A DNA stretch of 15,496 nucleotides from DATFRX01 sp035630615 (GTDB lineage Bacteria; Actinomycetota; Actinomycetes; Propionibacteriales; Nocardioidaceae), in NCBI GenBank assembly GCA_035630615.1, contig DASQKI010000030.1:1-15496 (forward strand). Reading direction: 5' to 3'. The notes beneath the pieces were generated by a model. The model was not told the origin of the DNA and ran no database searches. It saw nothing but the letters and a program-made list of their open reading frames with translations. A program made the translations under genes and the position numbers. Below are positions 14,254 through 15,496 of this stretch, piece by piece. Numbering within the stretch: the first letter of the stretch is position 1; every line of letters begins with the position of its first letter.

Positions 14254-15198
14254 ATGACCGACGGCGACTGGAGGGATGGCGGGTTCAGGCAGCGTCGGCC
14301 CTCCGTGGAGACTCTGGCCTGGGTTGCGGCGTCGATGGGTCGGGGCAGTCGCATCGTTGGCTATCGCCGATTGACCGGTGGCGTCTGCTCCGCCGTGAAT
14401 CGGCTGACTGTCGAGCGACGTGGAATGCGAACGTTCGTCGTACTGCGGCAGTACCCGGGCGGGCTTGGCCTGCAGGGGAGCTTGGAGAAGGAGATCGCCA
14501 ACCTTGGTGTGGTGGCGGGAAGCGGGCTCCCGGTTCCGAGCATCCTGGCTACTGATGTTGCTGGTGCTTCGACGGGGGGCGCGCCATCGTTGCTGATGAC
14601 ACGGTTGCAGGGGCATGTTCACCTCAATCCGGCGGAACCTCGGTCGTGGATGACGAGGATCGCGGAGATTGCTGTATTGCTGCATTCCCTCGATCTCCCC
14701 GCGACGATGTTCAGACCTTGGACGGATTCTTGGATCGCTCCTCTAGACGGGTTTCAGGTGCCGGTCGACGCACAGAAGCCGGCTGTGTGGAAGGCGGCGT
14801 TTGGTGTCATGGCGGCGCCGCCGCCAAAGGACACTGCTGTCTTTCTGCACTGCGATCTCCTGCCTGTCAACATGCTGTGGTCGCGCGGGAGGATTACTGG
14901 ACTGACCGACTGGAACTCCATCCATCGGGGGGCGCGCGCGATTGACGTCGGGCACTGTCGGCGATACTTGGCGGCGCTCTACTCGCCCGAGTGGTCGGAG
15001 CAGCTTCGGTCGCTCTATGAGTCGATCGCCGGGCTGACTCTCGATCCGTGGTGGGACCTATATGCCCTGCTGTACTATGACGATAGCGGGCCGAAGTGGA
15101 TCCGTAGTCAGGTCGCTGGGCGCCGTCCCGTCGATGTGCCCGGCATGACTTCCCGGGTCGAGGTCGCTATCGAGACAGCGCTACGGCGCCTCGGATAA
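14254..15198 (+). CDS. APH-like phosphotransferase family protein
   Basis: This 314-aa protein has the kinase-like fold of aminoglycoside/choline phosphotransferases. The N-lobe includes GYRRLTGGVCSAVNRL (nucleotide loop), TFVVLRQYP (candidate lysine position occupied by Arg) and EKEIANLGVV. The C-lobe has FLHCDLLPVNMLW, matching the HxDxxxxN catalytic loop, then GLTDWNSIHRGARAIDVGH with the metal-binding Asp. The usual HGD is HCD here. Catalytic residues are present, so a working small-molecule kinase is plausible; the substrate is unknown and antibiotic resistance should not be assumed. It lies inside the tRNA-repeat-bounded interval, and its codon use looks less GC-biased than that of the core genes. 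Confidence 0.82.
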   Translation: MTDGDWRDGGFRQRRPSVETLAWVAASMGRGSRIVGYRRLTGGVCSAVNRLTVERRGMRTFVVLRQYPGGLGLQGSLEKEIANLGVVAGSGLPVPSILATDVAGASTGGAPSLLMTRLQGHVHLNPAEPRSWMTRIAEIAVLLHSLDLPATMFRPWTDSWIAPLDGFQVPVDAQKPAVWKAAFGVMAAPPPKDTAVFLHCDLLPVNMLWSRGRITGLTDWNSIHRGARAIDVGHCRRYLAALYSPEWSEQLRSLYESIAGLTLDPWWDLYALLYYDDSGPKWIRSQVAGRRPVDVPGMTSRVEVAIETALRRLG

Positions 15199-15235
15199 CC
15201 GCAGGTTCCCTGCTGGTCGCCCTTCCGTTTCTGGC

Positions 15236-15496
15236 ATGCCGCACAGACCCCTGCACGAAGGCCGGTCGCACTCGCATCAATCACCGGCTAATAACGAGAC
15301 GACGCTCGACCTGTACACGCACTACCGACAGAAGCTAGACCCTCGGGTTGGTGACCTGTTCGATGCCCTTTCGCTGCCTCGAACGAGTCACCGACCACTG
15401 AGAACGGCGACGATGACGGTGAAGAGGCGGTCTGACCTGGGGTGTTGGTGGGTGGAGCTGAGGGGATTTGAACCCCTGACCCCCTCGTTGCGAACG
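15236..15496 (+). pseudogene. C-terminal remnant of a tyrosine recombinase (integrase)
   Basis: An open frame contains SHQSPANNETTLDLYTHYRQ, which matches the final catalytic box of tyrosine recombinases, with the nucleophile Tyr encoded at 15314-15316. It continues without a stop through a linker into WVELRGFEPLTPSLRT, which is simply the tRNA 3' sequence read in frame. The upstream boxes with the Arg, Lys and HxxR residues are missing, so no working enzyme is encoded in this window. The ATG at 15236 is only the first in-frame Met. The position and direction (3' end into the tRNA 3' end) are typical for an element that integrates in a tRNA gene. Confidence 0.72.
15453..15496 (-). tRNA. tRNA-Ala(CGC), 3' part; 5' part beyond the window
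   Basis: On the minus strand the block gives anticodon loop TTCGCAA (anticodon CGC at 15490-15492), 3' anticodon strand CGAGG, variable GGGTC, T-arm AGGGG-TTCAAAT-CCCCT, acceptor CAGCTCC and discriminator A. U70 could form the G3-U70 pair that marks alanine tRNAs. The CCA end is not encoded (CCC follows). The window ends inside the anticodon stem, so it is unknown whether the 5' half exists; this copy is the better candidate for the real gene. A tmRNA end shares some acceptor features but would not have this anticodon arm. Confidence 0.6.

Noticed and set aside
14206..14685. A minus-strand open frame opposite the phosphotransferase
   Set aside because: It is antisense to a well-supported gene and has no motif.

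Overview
The window is high-GC DNA with GTG starts, a protein O-mannosyltransferase next to rsmI, two lipoproteins and a DUF664-type DinB protein, all of which fit an actinobacterium. The order PMT / rsmI / metG / tatD resembles the corresponding region of Mycobacterium tuberculosis. Gene families suggest Nocardioidaceae-like relatives, but the genus cannot be named from sequence alone.

Region 1 (1-6900) is a core-gene block. Reading leftward on the minus strand come rsmI (16S rRNA methyltransferase), a long 4-Cys methionyl-tRNA synthetase, a second short methionyl-tRNA synthetase, and tatD, which overlaps the second synthetase gene by GTGA and runs off the left edge. The mannosyltransferase gene diverges from rsmI across a gap of about 40 bp. 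A 15-bp inverted repeat lies between rsmI and the long metG.

Region 2 (6900-10300) holds stand-alone metabolic genes: a KDPG-aldolase-like gene, a CYTH-domain protein, an alpha/beta hydrolase, and a divergent pair encoding a DinB-like protein and a RibD-C/DHFR-like reductase.

Region 3 (10290-15496) is accessory and partly decayed. It contains a frameshifted hydrolase, a small lipoprotein, a VOC protein, a NUDIX gene frameshifted inside its Nudix box, a second lipoprotein, a multiply frameshifted kinase-like remnant and a phosphotransferase. Two copies of the 3' part of a tRNA-Ala(CGC) gene lie 2.8 kb apart (12651-12694 and 15453-15496), and each is preceded by related sequence. At the right copy this is the C-terminal end of a tyrosine recombinase, with its Tyr-containing box, reading into the tRNA. 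This is the footprint of integrative elements that entered a tRNA-Ala gene, probably more than once, and then decayed.

Most first-in-unit genes across the window have a TANNNT hexamer ending 6-8 nt before the start codon and no Shine-Dalgarno, which is the signature of leaderless transcription. The clearest contrast is the downstream gene of the DinB-reductase pair, which has a good AGGAG instead. No CRISPR array, intact transposase or clearly new defence system was seen.
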